From NCBI RefSeq assembly GCF_001083785.1, contig NZ_LAVL01000029.1, forward strand, positions 1 to 64,000: 64,000 bases of DNA. The letters are read 5' to 3'. This document shows positions 16,503-26,183 of this stretch, in pieces; the stretch's first letter is position 1; each line of letters begins with the position of its first letter. Under the pieces are notes generated by a model. It did not search any database, had not been told where the DNA came from, and worked only from the letters and a program-made list of their open reading frames with translations. This stretch comes from Nonomuraea sp. SBT364 (GTDB lineage Bacteria > Actinomycetota > Actinomycetes > Streptosporangiales > Streptosporangiaceae). A program made the position numbers and the translations under genes.

Positions 16503-17432
16503 GTGAGGGTGGCGTTCGTCGGCAAGGGCGGCAGCGGCAAGACGACGATCTCGGCGCTGTTCGCCAGATACGTCGCGGGCAGGGGCGCGCCGGTGGTGGC
16601 GGTCGACGCCGACATCAACCAGCACCTGTCGCTGGTGCTCGGGCTCGACAGGGCGCCGGAGCCGCTCGGCGCCCACCTCACCGAGATCAAGGACTTCCTG
16701 CGCGGCGACAACCCGCGCATCCCCTCGGCGTCCGCCATGGTCAAGACCACGCCGCCGGGCCGCGGCTCCCGGCTGGTGTCCGTCAAGGACCTGGCCGAGC
16801 ACCGCTACGCGGCCGCCACGCCGGAGGGGTTCCGGCTGATGGCCACCGGCCCCTTCAACGACGACGACCTCGGCGTGGCCTGCTACCACTCCAAGGTCGG
16901 CGCGGTCGAGCTGCTGCTCAACCACCTGGTCGACGGCCACGGCGAATACGTCGTGGTCGACATGACGGCCGGCTCCGACTCCTTCGCCTCCGGCCTGTTC
17001 ACCCGCTTCGACCTGACCTTCCTCGTCGCCGAGCCGACCCGGCAGGGCATCGGCGTCTATCGGCAGTACCGCGACTACGCGGCCGACTACGACGTGCCGC
17101 TGGCCGTGGTCGGCAACAAGGTGCACGGCCCCTCCGACGTCGACTTCCTGCGCGAGCACGTGGGTGACGACCTGCTCACCTGGCTGGAGCACTCCTCCGC
17201 GGTGCGCGCCATGGAGCAGGGCCGCGCCTTCAGCCTCGACGACCTGGAGCCGGCCAACGCCGACGCGCTCGCCGTGCTGCTCAAGCACGTCGACGAGCAG
17301 GAGAAGGACTGGGCCAGGTTCGGCCGCCAGGCGGCCGAGTTCCACCTGCGCAACGCGCGCGCCTGGGCCAACGCCAGGACCGGCCTCGACCTGGCCGACC
17401 AGATCGACCCCGACTTCGTCTACGGCCCCTGA
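16503..17432 (+). CDS. MinD/CooC-type P-loop ATPase
   Basis: A 309-residue SIMIBI ATPase. The deviant Walker A FVGKGGSGKTT is at the N-terminus, DADINQH is the switch region, VVVDMTAGSD is Walker B, and GNKV is near residue 203. Similar proteins (CooC and relatives) insert metals or help maturation of metalloenzymes. The GTG at 16503 has AGGAGG at five bases; an upstream ATG at 16446 would cross the regulatory box. It is divergent from the TPR gene. The Zur-like box suggests metal control. Confidence 0.82.
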   Translation: MRVAFVGKGGSGKTTISALFARYVAGRGAPVVAVDADINQHLSLVLGLDRAPEPLGAHLTEIKDFLRGDNPRIPSASAMVKTTPPGRGSRLVSVKDLAEHRYAAATPEGFRLMATGPFNDDDLGVACYHSKVGAVELLLNHLVDGHGEYVVVDMTAGSDSFASGLFTRFDLTFLVAEPTRQGIGVYRQYRDYAADYDVPLAVVGNKVHGPSDVDFLREHVGDDLLTWLEHSSAVRAMEQGRAFSLDDLEPANADALAVLLKHVDEQEKDWARFGRQAAEFHLRNARAWANARTGLDLADQIDPDFVYGP

Positions 17433-17541
17433 GCCGAGCAAGAGGCGACCACCGGACCACACGACTGTCCCCCCACGGCCATCTGGAGCGTTTCCGGAGG
17501 CTCACCTAGCGTCAAGTTGATGTCTTTCGAAAGGAGACAGC

Positions 17542-17928
17542 ATGTCGCTGACCGTTCCGAACGATCTTCTCGACCAGGCCAGAGCCGGGGATGTCGACGA
17601 CGCGGCGTTCGTCGCCTGCGTCCGCGACTCCCTGCCCTACGCCTGGTCGGTGATCACCGAGCTGGTCGAGCAGCGTGAGAAGACCGGCGCCCAGTTCGCC
17701 GACAACCAGGTGCCACCGCCGGACGAGCAGGCCCGCGGGCAGCTCCTGCGCTGCCTGGCCAGCGACGCGATGCGGGGCGCCCTGGAGCGCCACTTCGGCA
17801 TGAAGCTGGCCTTCCAGAACTGTCACCGGGTGGCCGTGTTCGACCCGGCGGCGCGCGAGGCGCTGAGCGAGTTCGTCACGCCGCGGGCGCAGATCCTCAA
17901 CCAGGAGCCGGAGCTGGTGGACTGCTGA
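17542..17928 (+). CDS. SCO5389 family protein
   Basis: A 128-residue soluble protein matching a conserved actinobacterial family of unknown function. Diagnostic stretches are DSLPYAWSVI, EFADNQ-type ADNQVPPPDEQARGQLLR, LERHFGMKLAFQNCHRVAVF and the terminal LNQEPELVDC. AAAGGAGA lies just before the ATG. It stands alone, five bases from the convergent flavin oxidoreductase stop. Confidence 0.85.
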   Translation: MSLTVPNDLLDQARAGDVDDAAFVACVRDSLPYAWSVITELVEQREKTGAQFADNQVPPPDEQARGQLLRCLASDAMRGALERHFGMKLAFQNCHRVAVFDPAAREALSEFVTPRAQILNQEPELVDC

Positions 17929-17933
17929 TCCGT

Positions 17934-18929
17934 TCAGGGGCCGCCCGCCACACCCGGCGGGCGGTCCTTCAGCAGCGGCAGCACCTCGGCGCCCAGCCGC
18001 CGCACGTTCTCCGGCGCGTTCCCGGTCACCTCCACCATCAGGATGAAGTGGTCGATGCCGGTCGCCTCGGCGGTGCGCAGCAGTTTGGCGGCGCAGTGCT
18101 CCGGCGACCCGACCGGGTGGATCCCGGCCAGGAAGTCCACGTACGCGTCCACGTCCCTCTCCGGTCGCGGACGCCCGTCCACGGGCACGTAGCTCGCCAG
18201 TCCGGGCTTCAACCAGGCGGGCATCGACTCCTTGAGCTCCCGCACGGCCTGCGCCGTCGTGTCGGCCACGTGCGCGACGGCCGCCGCGACATGCCCACCG
18301 GACCCGCCGTGCCCGCCGTACGCGCGGACCGCGGCCGCCTTCTCCTCGTCGCCCACGTGCACCCCGAGCAGCATCGGCAGCCCGCGTTCCGCGGCCAGCG
18401 CGATCGTCGGCTCCGACGTGCACGCGACGACCGGCCGCATGCGCGCCGAAGGCACCATCCGTACGTCGCGGAAGGCGAAGAAGTCACCGTCCGCCGACAC
18501 CGTCTCCCGTGAGAGGGCCGCCACCAGCAGGTCGAGCGATTCCGGGAAGCCCCGCTCGAACCGGTCCAGCCCGGTGCCGAAGACTTCCAGGTCGATCCAC
18601 GGCCCGCCACGCCCGACGCCCAGCGTGAAGCGCCCGCCCGACAGGTGGTGCAGCATGGCGGCCTGTTCGGCCAGCGCGATCGGATGCTGGGTGGACAGCA
18701 CGCCGACCGCGGTGCCGAGCCCGATCCGGGTGGTACGCCCGACCGCCACCGCCGCCAGCGTGATCGGCGACGGGCAGACGCCGTAGGACATGAAGTGGTG
18801 CTCCGCGATCCACGCGTCGTCGAACCCGGCCTGCTCGGCGGCCACGATCAGCTCGACCGTGTCGGCCAGGACCGCGCCGGGCTCCCGGCCCGGGAACTGG
18901 GCGGCGACCAGGAAGATGCCGATGCGCAT
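17934..18929 (-). CDS. LLM-class flavin-dependent oxidoreductase
   Basis: A 331-residue bacterial luciferase-like TIM barrel. FDDAWIAEHHFMSYG near residue 36, RIGLGTAVGVLSTQHP near 68 and GRFTLGVGRGG near 98 are family hallmarks. Members use FMN or F420. GTAVGVL and the loss of typical F420 residues do not decide which cofactor. It lies 33 bp downstream of rnhB on the same strand, probably as a read-through partner with no shared pathway. Confidence 0.87.
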   Translation of the reverse strand: MRIGIFLVAAQFPGREPGAVLADTVELIVAAEQAGFDDAWIAEHHFMSYGVCPSPITLAAVAVGRTTRIGLGTAVGVLSTQHPIALAEQAAMLHHLSGGRFTLGVGRGGPWIDLEVFGTGLDRFERGFPESLDLLVAALSRETVSADGDFFAFRDVRMVPSARMRPVVACTSEPTIALAAERGLPMLLGVHVGDEEKAAAVRAYGGHGGSGGHVAAAVAHVADTTAQAVRELKESMPAWLKPGLASYVPVDGRPRPERDVDAYVDFLAGIHPVGSPEHCAAKLLRTAEATGIDHFILMVEVTGNAPENVRRLGAEVLPLLKDRPPGVAGGP

Positions 18930-18962
18930 CCCACCGATGATGGCCGAGGCCCGGCCCCGGTG

Positions 18963-19634
18963 TCAGCCGAAAAGGCTGACCTGCCCCTCGCAGGCGGCCG
19001 GGTCGCGGTGCCGCTTGAGATGCCGCCAGGCCGGCAGGTCGTCCAGGTACGACCAGGAAAGCCGGTGGTGCGCCGTCGGCCCCAGCTCCGCCAGCGTCTG
19101 CTGGTGCTGCGGCGACGGATACCCGGCGTTCTCCGCGAACCCGTACTCCTCGCAGCCGATCTCGGCCATGTACGCGTCGCGTTTCACCTTGGCCAGCACC
19201 GAGGCGGCGGCCACCGAGATGCTGGCCGAATCGCCCTTGACCTCCAGGCGCACCGGCCAGGGCGCCCCGATGTAGTCGTGCTTGCCGTCCAGGATGACGG
19301 CGTCGGGCCTGGTGGGCAGCTCTTCGAGGGCCCGGCGGGCGGCCCGGCGCAGCGCCTCGGTCATGCCGAGCTCGTCGATCTCGTCGTGGCTCGCCTCCCC
19401 GAAGCCGATGCCCGTGGCCCACGACTCCAGCTCGGCGGCGACCTTGACCCGTTTGGCGGCGGAGAGCTGCTTGGAGTCGGTCAGCCCGGCGGGCGGCGCG
19501 GACAGGTCGGTGACGACGGCGCACACGGTGACCGGCCCGGCCCAGGCGCCCCGGCCCACCTCGTCCACGCCCGCGACGGTGCGTACGCTCGGCTGGGCGA
19601 GCAGGAGGCTCTCGATGTCGTAGGTCGGCGCCAT
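18963..19634 (-). CDS. rnhB: Ribonuclease HII
   Basis: A 223-residue enzyme that removes ribonucleotides from DNA by cutting RNA-DNA junctions. [15 protein letters not shown] holds the first catalytic Asp-Glu pair, [10 protein letters not shown] the third acidic residue, and [14 protein letters not shown] the family signature with the last. The ATG at 19634 is chosen over longer openings, which run into the LysR gene. It follows the LysR stop by 11 bp. Confidence 0.95.
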   Translation of the reverse strand: MAPTYDIESLLLAQPSVRTVAGVDEVGRGAWAGPVTVCAVVTDLSAPPAGLTDSKQLSAAKRVKVAAELESWATGIGFGEASHDEIDELGMTEALRRAARRALEELPTRPDAVILDGKHDYIGAPWPVRLEVKGDSASISVAAASVLAKVKRDAYMAEIGCEEYGFAENAGYPSPQHQQTLAELGPTAHHRLSWSYLDDLPAWRHLKRHRDPAACEGQVSLFG

Positions 19635-19645
19635 GGCGCAGAACG

Positions 19646-20581
19646 CTACCGTTCCGCGAACCGTACCGGATCCAGATCGGCGGCGATGTAGCGGGCGGCC
19701 ACGTGGATGGCCCGCAGCGTCACCGACACCGACGGGCGGTTGACGCTGGAGACGCGGGCCACCGCGTGCACGTCGCGCCCCACGGGATTGCCGGGGAAGT
19801 GCCGCACCGACAGCCCGCGCACGCCCGCCGCCAGCGCCAGCGCGGGCACGGCGGCGATGCCGATGCCCTTGGCGACCAGCGACAGGATCGTGCCGAGCCC
19901 CTCGAACTCCCACGGCGTCGGCTTGGTGCCGCCCACGTCCACGAACAGCCGGTCCACCGCCAGCCGCGACGGCTCGCCGTCGGGGGTGGCCATCCACGGC
20001 TCGTCGCGCAGTTCCCTGAGGTCGAGCGGCACGTCGGGATCGGCCAGGCGGTGCTTGCGCGGCACGACGAGCACCAGCGGGTCGTGCAGCAGCGGGAAGA
20101 CCCGCAGGTTCTCGCTGTCACGGGCCTGGCCGTACCAGTCGTCGATGAGCGCGATGTCGACCTCGCCGGACTGCACCTCCCGCATTCCCTTGCCGGACCT
20201 GCTCTGCCCCAGCCTGAGCGTGAGTTCGGTGTGACGGCGGAGGGAACGCGCGAGCGCCGGGGCGAATGCGACGGCCGCTGTGGGGAAGGCGGTAACCACG
20301 ACACGTCCGGCGGGGCTGCCCGCGTGAGCCGAAAGGTCCGACTCAGCCTCCTCGACCATGGAAAGGATGCGTTCCGCGTGCGACACCAGCCTCCGGCCGG
20401 CGTCGGTCAGCTCGGCACTGCGCGCGGTCCGGTCGATGAGCGCGGTGCCGGTCTCTCGTTCGAGCGCGGCGAGCTGCTGCGAGACCGCCGAGGGGCTGTA
20501 GCCCAGCGACTCCGCGGTCGCGGCGATGCTGCCCCGCCGTGCGAACTCGCAGATCAACGTCAACCGCCGCAAATCGAGCAT
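19646..20581 (-). CDS. LysR family transcriptional regulator
   Basis: A 311-residue LysR protein. The N-terminal HTH ([20 protein letters not shown]) is followed by an effector-binding domain from about residue 90. It is divergent from the aminotransferase at 20661, its probable target, and is read toward rnhB. Confidence 0.92.
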   Translation of the reverse strand: MLDLRRLTLICEFARRGSIAATAESLGYSPSAVSQQLAALERETGTALIDRTARSAELTDAGRRLVSHAERILSMVEEAESDLSAHAGSPAGRVVVTAFPTAAVAFAPALARSLRRHTELTLRLGQSRSGKGMREVQSGEVDIALIDDWYGQARDSENLRVFPLLHDPLVLVVPRKHRLADPDVPLDLRELRDEPWMATPDGEPSRLAVDRLFVDVGGTKPTPWEFEGLGTILSLVAKGIGIAAVPALALAAGVRGLSVRHFPGNPVGRDVHAVARVSSVNRPSVSVTLRAIHVAARYIAADLDPVRFAER

Positions 20582-20660
20582 CGGACTTCCTTACGCCTAC
20601 CCACAAAAAGCCTCGCTTGTCCTGATGCCTTCCTACAACCACCCTGGGAACGTGACAAAC

Positions 20661-21935
20661 ATGACCGTGACTCTCTCCGCCACCCTGGCGGCGAACGAGG
20701 ACATCGAACGAAGACGGCGCGCCGGGGAACGCGTGCTGAACCTCGCCTTCGGTGAGGCAGGGCTGCCCGTCCACCCGGCGCTGCGCGACCAGCTGGCCGC
20801 CGCATCGGAACGCAACGGCTACGGGCCGGTCGCGGGGGCGGCCGGGCTCCGGACGGCAGCGGCGGGCTACTGGGCACGACGGGGGCTCATCACCGACCCC
20901 GAGCTGGTCGTCTGCGGACCGGGCAGCAAATCCCTGCTGTACGGCCTGCTCCTGGCGATCGGCGGCGACGTCGTCCTGCCCATGCCCAGCTGGGTCAGCT
21001 ACGCGGCGCAGGCGGACCTGGTCGGCTCACGCCCGATCCTGATCCCGGCGCCCGCCGGTCAGGGCGGCGTGCCGGACCCCGAACTGGTGGCCTCGGCGGT
21101 GCTGCGCGCCCGAGCCGAGGGCCGGACCGTACGCTCCCTGCTCGTGACGCTGCCGGACAACCCCACCGGCCGGCTCGCGCCGCGCTCGGCGATCCGCCGG
21201 CTGGCGGCGCTCGCCCGCGAACTCGACCTGTACATCATCTCCGACGAGATCTACCGCGATCTGCTGCACGAGCCCACCACGCCGTTCACCTCCCCGGCCG
21301 ATCTGGCGCCCGAGCGCACGATCATCACCACCGGGCTGAGCAAGAGCCTGGCCCTGGGCGGCTGGCGGATCGGCGTCGCCCGGCTCCCCGACGGCGCCCA
21401 CGACCTGCGCGCCCGGCTGCTCGCGGTGGCCAGCGAGATCTGGTCGTCCCCGGCCGCACCGGTCCAGGAGGCCGCGGCGTACGCCTTCACCGACCCGACC
21501 GAGCTCACCGAGCGCGTCAGGCTGAGCCGGCGGCTGCACGGCACGCTGGCCCGTGCCGTACGCGACAGGTTCGTGGAGATCGGCGCCTCCGTGCCCGCTC
21601 CGCAGGGCGGCTTCTACCTCTACCCGGACCTGAGCCATCTGCGGCTCGGCGGCTCGGCGGACATCACCCGGATCCTGCTCGACCAGCACGGCCTCGGGGT
21701 GCTGCCCGGCCACGCCTTCGGCGACGACCCGGCCGCCGCGCGCGTGCGGGTCGCGGTCAGCCTGCTGTACGGGGACACGACCGAGGCCCGGCTGACCGCG
21801 CTGACCAGCCCGGATCCGCTCCAGCTGCCGTGGATCGCGGCCTCGCTCGACCATCTGTCGATGGGCCTGAAGGAGCTCTCCCTGACCTCGCGTGAACAGC
21901 GTCCGGCGCTCGTGCCGACCGGATGTCACGGTTAG
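20661..21935 (+). CDS. Class I/II PLP-dependent aminotransferase
   Basis: A 424-residue fold-type I aminotransferase. NPTGR near residue 173, SDEIYRDL near 195 and the PLP Lys in TTGLSKSLALGGWRIG near 230 are present. The substrate is not readable; aspartate- or aromatic-type amino acids are typical. The ATG at 20661 has GGGAA upstream; ATG at 20625 is possible. The last 40 residues, after PDPLQLPWI, are unusual. It is divergent from a LysR regulator, suggesting amino-acid-dependent control. Confidence 0.85.
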   Translation: MTVTLSATLAANEDIERRRRAGERVLNLAFGEAGLPVHPALRDQLAAASERNGYGPVAGAAGLRTAAAGYWARRGLITDPELVVCGPGSKSLLYGLLLAIGGDVVLPMPSWVSYAAQADLVGSRPILIPAPAGQGGVPDPELVASAVLRARAEGRTVRSLLVTLPDNPTGRLAPRSAIRRLAALARELDLYIISDEIYRDLLHEPTTPFTSPADLAPERTIITTGLSKSLALGGWRIGVARLPDGAHDLRARLLAVASEIWSSPAAPVQEAAAYAFTDPTELTERVRLSRRLHGTLARAVRDRFVEIGASVPAPQGGFYLYPDLSHLRLGGSADITRILLDQHGLGVLPGHAFGDDPAAARVRVAVSLLYGDTTEARLTALTSPDPLQLPWIAASLDHLSMGLKELSLTSREQRPALVPTGCHG

Positions 21936-22066
21936 GCGAAATCTTCCCCGGAGATCCTTCCGAATTACCCCTCTGACCTGCGGAAACACCATGCCGTCCG
22001 GAGTCCGGGAACGACGGCCCCGATAGCGTGGTTCCGCAGGCTCCGAGCACCCTCCATCATGTGCAC

Positions 22067-22711
22067 ATGTCCGCTCTTGTCACCTTGTCCGGGCGCCTTG
22101 TGCGCCTGGAACCTCTCAGCCTGGCGGCGGTCGATGACCTCGTCGCCGCGGCGGGTGAAGACCGTTCCGCTTACGGCTTCACCCGCGTCCCGCAGAGCCG
22201 GGACGAGATGGCCTCCTACGTGGAGGCCGCGCTGGCTGAGCAGGCGGAGGGCCGCACCGTGCCCTTCGCCATCCGGTGGCTGCACACCGACCGTGTGGTC
22301 GGTGCCACCCGTCTCATGAACCTGGAGTACTGGCAGGGTCCCATGCCCTGGCCTCCGGGCACGCGTGGTGCGGTGGGCGAGGTCCCGTCCGTGGCCGACA
22401 TCGGTTACACCTGGCTGGGCGCCTCCGCCCAGGGCACGGGTGCCAACCGGGAGAGCAAGTTCCTGATGCTCTCGCACGCCTTCGAGACCTGGCAGGTCCA
22501 CCGCATCACGCTCAAGGCCGACGTGAGGAACGTCCGGTCCCGGGCCGCCATCGAGGCCCTCGGCGCACACTTCGACGGGGTGCGGCGAGCGGAAAGCCGA
22601 GGCGCCGACGACACGGTCCGAGATACGGCGTTCTACTCGATCCTGATTTCCGAATGGCCGGCCGTACGAGAACGGCTGCTCCATAGACTCGGCCTGGTCG
22701 AGGCAGCGTAG
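22067..22711 (+). CDS. GNAT family N-acetyltransferase
   Basis: A 214-residue RimJ-type GNAT. VTLSGRLVRLEPLSL opens the fold and GYTWLGASAQGTGANRESKFLML contains the acetyl-CoA pyrophosphate loop. HRITLKADVRNVRSRAAIEALGA is the terminal helix-strand. It probably acetylates a protein N-terminus or small molecule. The ATG at 22067 is chosen from the family start. A strong terminator follows 15 bp downstream. Confidence 0.87.
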   Translation: MSALVTLSGRLVRLEPLSLAAVDDLVAAAGEDRSAYGFTRVPQSRDEMASYVEAALAEQAEGRTVPFAIRWLHTDRVVGATRLMNLEYWQGPMPWPPGTRGAVGEVPSVADIGYTWLGASAQGTGANRESKFLMLSHAFETWQVHRITLKADVRNVRSRAAIEALGAHFDGVRRAESRGADDTVRDTAFYSILISEWPAVRERLLHRLGLVEAA

Positions 22712-22725
22712 GAAACATCCGTCGA

Positions 22726-22752
22726 AGGCCCCGCCCGCAATGGGCGGGGCCT
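22726..22752 (+). terminator. Rho-independent-type terminator after GNAT gene
   Basis: A perfect 11-bp stem (AGGCCCCGCCC with its complement) and a five-base loop directly follow the acetyltransferase gene. The T-tract is weak (CTGTGTCGT), which is common in high-GC actinomycetes. Confidence 0.8.
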
Positions 22753-22868
22753 GTGTCGTCAAAGCCGGCCAACGCTTCGGTTAACGAATGCCCGCATTCC
22801 TAGGTGCTCGGCTTCGTTGGATCTATCATTTGGTAACAAATCGTTCCATTGATGTGGGGACAGGCGGC

Positions 22869-25838
22869 ATGGCTGGTCAGGACATCGAAGGCGCGCTACG
22901 GTTCGCCGTGCTGGGTCCCGTCCGCGCGTGGCGCGATGGCCAGGAGCTCGACCTCGGCACTCCGCTGCAGCGGTCCATCCTCGGCATGCTGCTCCTGAGG
23001 GAAGGCCGGGCGGTCACCCCGGCCGAGATGATCGACGCCGTCTGGGGCGAGGAAGCGCCGCCCAGGGCGCTCGGCGCACTGCGCACGTACGTGTCCCGCC
23101 TGCGTACCGTCCTGGAGCCCGACCGGCCCGCCCGCTCCCGTCCCGAGCTGCTCACCTCCGTCGGCCGGGGCTACGCGCTGCGGCTGCCCGGCGACGCGCT
23201 CGACCTGACCCGGTTCGAACGCGGCATGACCGAGGCCGAGAGCGCGCGCAGATCCGGCCGGCTGTCGGCCGCCGCCGCGGGCATGCGGGCCGCGCTGGCC
23301 CTGTTCGAGGGCGAGCCGCTGGCCGGGGCCGTCGGCCCGTACGCCGAGCACCAGCGCGACCGGCTGATCGAGCGCCGCCTCAGCGCCATCGAGACGCTCA
23401 TGGACATGGACCTGGAGCTGGGCAACCACGCGGCGGTCGTGTCGGAGCTGATCGCGCTGACCGCCGACCACCCGCTGCGCGAGCGGCTGCGCGCCCAGCT
23501 CATGCTGGCCTACTACCGGTGCGGGCGGCAGGGCGACGCGCTGGCGGTGTTCACCGAGACCCGCGAGGCGCTCGTCGACGAGCTCGGCGTCGAGCCCGGC
23601 GCCGAGCTGGCCGCGCTGCACCAGCGCATCCTGGCCGCCGACCCCACGCTCGCCGCCGCCGAGGTGGCCCCCGACGAGCCCCTGGCCGAGGAGGAGCCGG
23701 CGCACGAGCTGCCCCGCCCGGCACAGCTCCCGGCGGCGGTGAACGACTTCACCGGGCGCAAGGAGATCGCCCGCAGGCTGCGCACGCTGCTGTCGGCCCA
23801 GTCGCCCGCCGAAGGCGTGCCCGTCGCCGCGATCTGCGGCATCGGCGGCGTCGGCAAGACCACGCTGGCCGTGCACGTGGCGCACGCGACCGGCGACCTG
23901 TTCCCCGACGGGCAGCTCTACGCCGACCTGCGCGGCTACACCGACGAGGCCACCGCGCCCGAATCGGCGCTCGGCGCGTTCCTGCGCGCGCTCGGCATCC
24001 CGACCGACGTGATCCCCGAGGGGCTGGCCGAACGCTCCGCGCTGTTCCGGTCCATCCTCGCCGACCGGCGCATCCTCGTCCTGCTCGACAACGCCCGCGA
24101 CGCCCGGCAGGTCAGCCCGCTGCTGCCCGGCTCGCCCGGCTGCGCGGCGATCGTCACCAGCCGGGGCAAGCTGGCCGACCTGCCGTCCGCCCGGCTCATC
24201 GACCTGGACGTGATGGAGCCGGACGAGGCGCTGTCGCTGTTCTCCTCGGTCGCCGGGCCCGAACGCGTCGCCGCCGAGCACGCCGCCGCCATGGACGTGG
24301 TCGCCGCCTGCGGCTTCCTGCCGCTCGCCGTCCGCATCGTGGCCGCCAGGCTCGCCGCGCGCCCCTCCTGGACCGTCGCCTCGCTGGTGCCCAGGCTCGC
24401 CGACGAGCAGCGCCGGCTCGACGAGCTGCGCGTGGGCGACCTCGCCGTCGAGGCCACCTTCGCCCTCGGGTACGGCCAGCTCGAAGCCGCCCAGGCCCGG
24501 GCCTTCCGGCTGCTGTCGCTGCCCAACGGGCCCGACATCTCGGCGGGCGCCGCGGCCGCCGTGCTGTCGACGACCGTGATCGAGGCCGAGGACGTGCTGG
24601 AGTCGCTGGTCGACGCGAGCCTGCTGGAGGCGCCCGCGCCCGGCCGCTACCGCTTCCACGACCTGCTCAAGCTGTTCGCCCGGCGAGCGCTGGAGAAGAG
24701 CGAACGGCCGCAGGCCCGCACGATGGCGCTGCGCCGGCTGCTCGGCTTCTACCTGGCCTCCGCCCAGTCGGCGCACCGGCTGGCCTACGAGGGCAGCATG
24801 ATCTCCGACAACCTGGTGGTGGTCGGCAGCGGGCGGACGTTCGGCACCGCCGACGAGGCCGTCGCCTGGCTGATCGCCGAGGGCGACTCGCTGTTCGCCG
24901 CGATCAACCAGGCCGCCGCCTCCTCACGCACCGGCGAGCAGCTGCTGCCCGCCGGGGACCTGCTGGTGGCCATGGAGCCGCTGCTGGAGTCCGGCACCCA
25001 CACCCGCGAGTTCGACCACGGCACCCGGGCGGTGCTGGCCACCGCCAGGCGGCTCGGCGACCAGGCCGGCGAGCTGCGCGCCCGCTACGTGCTCGGCCGG
25101 GTGCTGTTCGCCGGCAACCGGCTGCCGGAGGCGGAGGAGCAGTTCGAGATCGTGCACACGCTGTCGGTCGAGCGCAAGGAGAAGGTCGTCACCGGCGAGG
25201 TGCTGAACGCGCTGGCCGTCGTGGTCGGCCGGCAGCGCCGCCACATCGAGGCGCTCGCCTGGTTCGACGCGGCCATGCGCTTCTACCGGGAGAACGGCGT
25301 GCCCGCCGGTGAGGGGCTGGTGCTCAGCTACTCCGCCCGTGACCACCTCGGCCTGGGCCGCGCGGACGACGCCATCGCGGCCGCCGAGAAGGGCCTGGCC
25401 ATCTTCACCGAGATCGGCAGCGGCGCCGGCACCGCCAGGGCCCGCTACCACCTGGGCATCGTGCTGTCGCGGGTCGGCCGGCTCACCGAGGCCGTCCACC
25501 ACCACGCCGAGTGCCTGGCCTTCTTCCGGGCCAGCAAGCAGCGGGTATGGGAGCAGCGGGTCTGCTCCCGGCTGGCCGAGACGTTCATCGCCGCCGAGCG
25601 CTACTCCGACGCCGTACGCCATGCCGAACAGGCTCTGGTCGTGTCGCGGGACATCGGCCACCCCTTCGGGGAGGCGCTGTCGCTGGCGGTGCTGGGCAAG
25701 GCGCTGCGCGGGCTCGGCAGCGTCTCCAGGAGCGTCGACTGCCTACGTCAGGCCTTCGACATCTTCACCAGGCTGGGCGCTCCCGAGGCCGGGGACATCA
25801 AGGTCCTCCTCGACCGCGTTCAGGTCGTCGAGTCCTGA
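22869..25838 (+). CDS. SARP/AfsR-type regulator: BTAD, NB-ARC, TPR
   Basis: A 989-residue multidomain regulator. The order is an OmpR-like DNA-binding domain (about residues 10-95), bacterial transcriptional activation domain (100-245), NB-ARC ATPase with GIGGVGKTTL near 325 and ILVLLDNARD near 400, then TPR-like repeats to the C-terminus (about 640-960). AfsR-like proteins activate secondary-metabolism promoters and are gated by ATP and protein or peptide partners. The ATG at 22869 is chosen because the DBD begins shortly after. An ATTTG-GTAA-CAAAT dyad (22828-22841) lies upstream. No biosynthetic cluster is adjacent, so targets are probably distant. Confidence 0.9.
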   Translation: MAGQDIEGALRFAVLGPVRAWRDGQELDLGTPLQRSILGMLLLREGRAVTPAEMIDAVWGEEAPPRALGALRTYVSRLRTVLEPDRPARSRPELLTSVGRGYALRLPGDALDLTRFERGMTEAESARRSGRLSAAAAGMRAALALFEGEPLAGAVGPYAEHQRDRLIERRLSAIETLMDMDLELGNHAAVVSELIALTADHPLRERLRAQLMLAYYRCGRQGDALAVFTETREALVDELGVEPGAELAALHQRILAADPTLAAAEVAPDEPLAEEEPAHELPRPAQLPAAVNDFTGRKEIARRLRTLLSAQSPAEGVPVAAICGIGGVGKTTLAVHVAHATGDLFPDGQLYADLRGYTDEATAPESALGAFLRALGIPTDVIPEGLAERSALFRSILADRRILVLLDNARDARQVSPLLPGSPGCAAIVTSRGKLADLPSARLIDLDVMEPDEALSLFSSVAGPERVAAEHAAAMDVVAACGFLPLAVRIVAARLAARPSWTVASLVPRLADEQRRLDELRVGDLAVEATFALGYGQLEAAQARAFRLLSLPNGPDISAGAAAAVLSTTVIEAEDVLESLVDASLLEAPAPGRYRFHDLLKLFARRALEKSERPQARTMALRRLLGFYLASAQSAHRLAYEGSMISDNLVVVGSGRTFGTADEAVAWLIAEGDSLFAAINQAAASSRTGEQLLPAGDLLVAMEPLLESGTHTREFDHGTRAVLATARRLGDQAGELRARYVLGRVLFAGNRLPEAEEQFEIVHTLSVERKEKVVTGEVLNALAVVVGRQRRHIEALAWFDAAMRFYRENGVPAGEGLVLSYSARDHLGLGRADDAIAAAEKGLAIFTEIGSGAGTARARYHLGIVLSRVGRLTEAVHHHAECLAFFRASKQRVWEQRVCSRLAETFIAAERYSDAVRHAEQALVVSRDIGHPFGEALSLAVLGKALRGLGSVSRSVDCLRQAFDIFTRLGAPEAGDIKVLLDRVQVVES

Positions 25839-26183
25839 GTACAGCTCGTCGTCCAGACGTGTCATCCACACATGGTTAAACAAGGCTGTCCCTTTGGAGT
25901 CACGACCCCCGTGGCCGATGAGATACGCGGCCCGGCCGGCCATCTGACCGCCACGCGTCGCTAGGGGGCCCGGTTATCCGGATGCTCCGCGTAGCGGCTA
26001 GCCGCCTCACATCGACGACCGGCCGGACCCGACACGGTCCTCGAACCCCCCAGGTCCGTGTCGTAGTCAGAAGCTTCCACCGCGCACGTCAACAACCGAT
26101 CAACGCCCAATCAACACCCAAACCCGGCGCGCATGAAACCTCGAACCAACGCCCAGGAGACTGGACCCTCCGGCGGTGAGGGG
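25839..26183. other. Intergenic region with palindromes
   Basis: This 345-bp gap follows the SARP gene and separates it from the convergent methyltransferase gene. It holds a perfect 12-bp palindrome GCGGCTAGCCGC (25994-26005), a 7-bp stem GACACGG/CCGTGTC (26031-26062) that may terminate transcription, and one doubtful 30-codon ORF. Nothing else is recognisable. Confidence 0.5.
25872..25964 (+). CDS. Possible 30-residue peptide after the SARP gene
   Basis: An ATG-initiated ORF beginning MVKQGCPFGVTTP and ending in TATRR lies 33 bp after the SARP regulator stop. Composition is protein-like, but there is no clear ribosome-binding site, no signal peptide and no recognised family. TPR-containing regulators are sometimes controlled by peptides encoded next door, which is the only reason it is listed. 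Confidence 0.2.
   Translation: MVKQGCPFGVTTPVADEIRGPAGHLTATRR

Noticed and set aside
22896..24776. Long minus-strand ORF opposite the SARP gene
   Set aside because: It mirrors the plus-strand GC-biased coding frame, has no motif, and the SARP gene carries clear domains. A shadow.
25743..25943. 66-codon minus-strand ORF at the end of the SARP gene
   Set aside because: Half overlaps the SARP 3' end on the opposite strand and has no promoter or RBS evidence.
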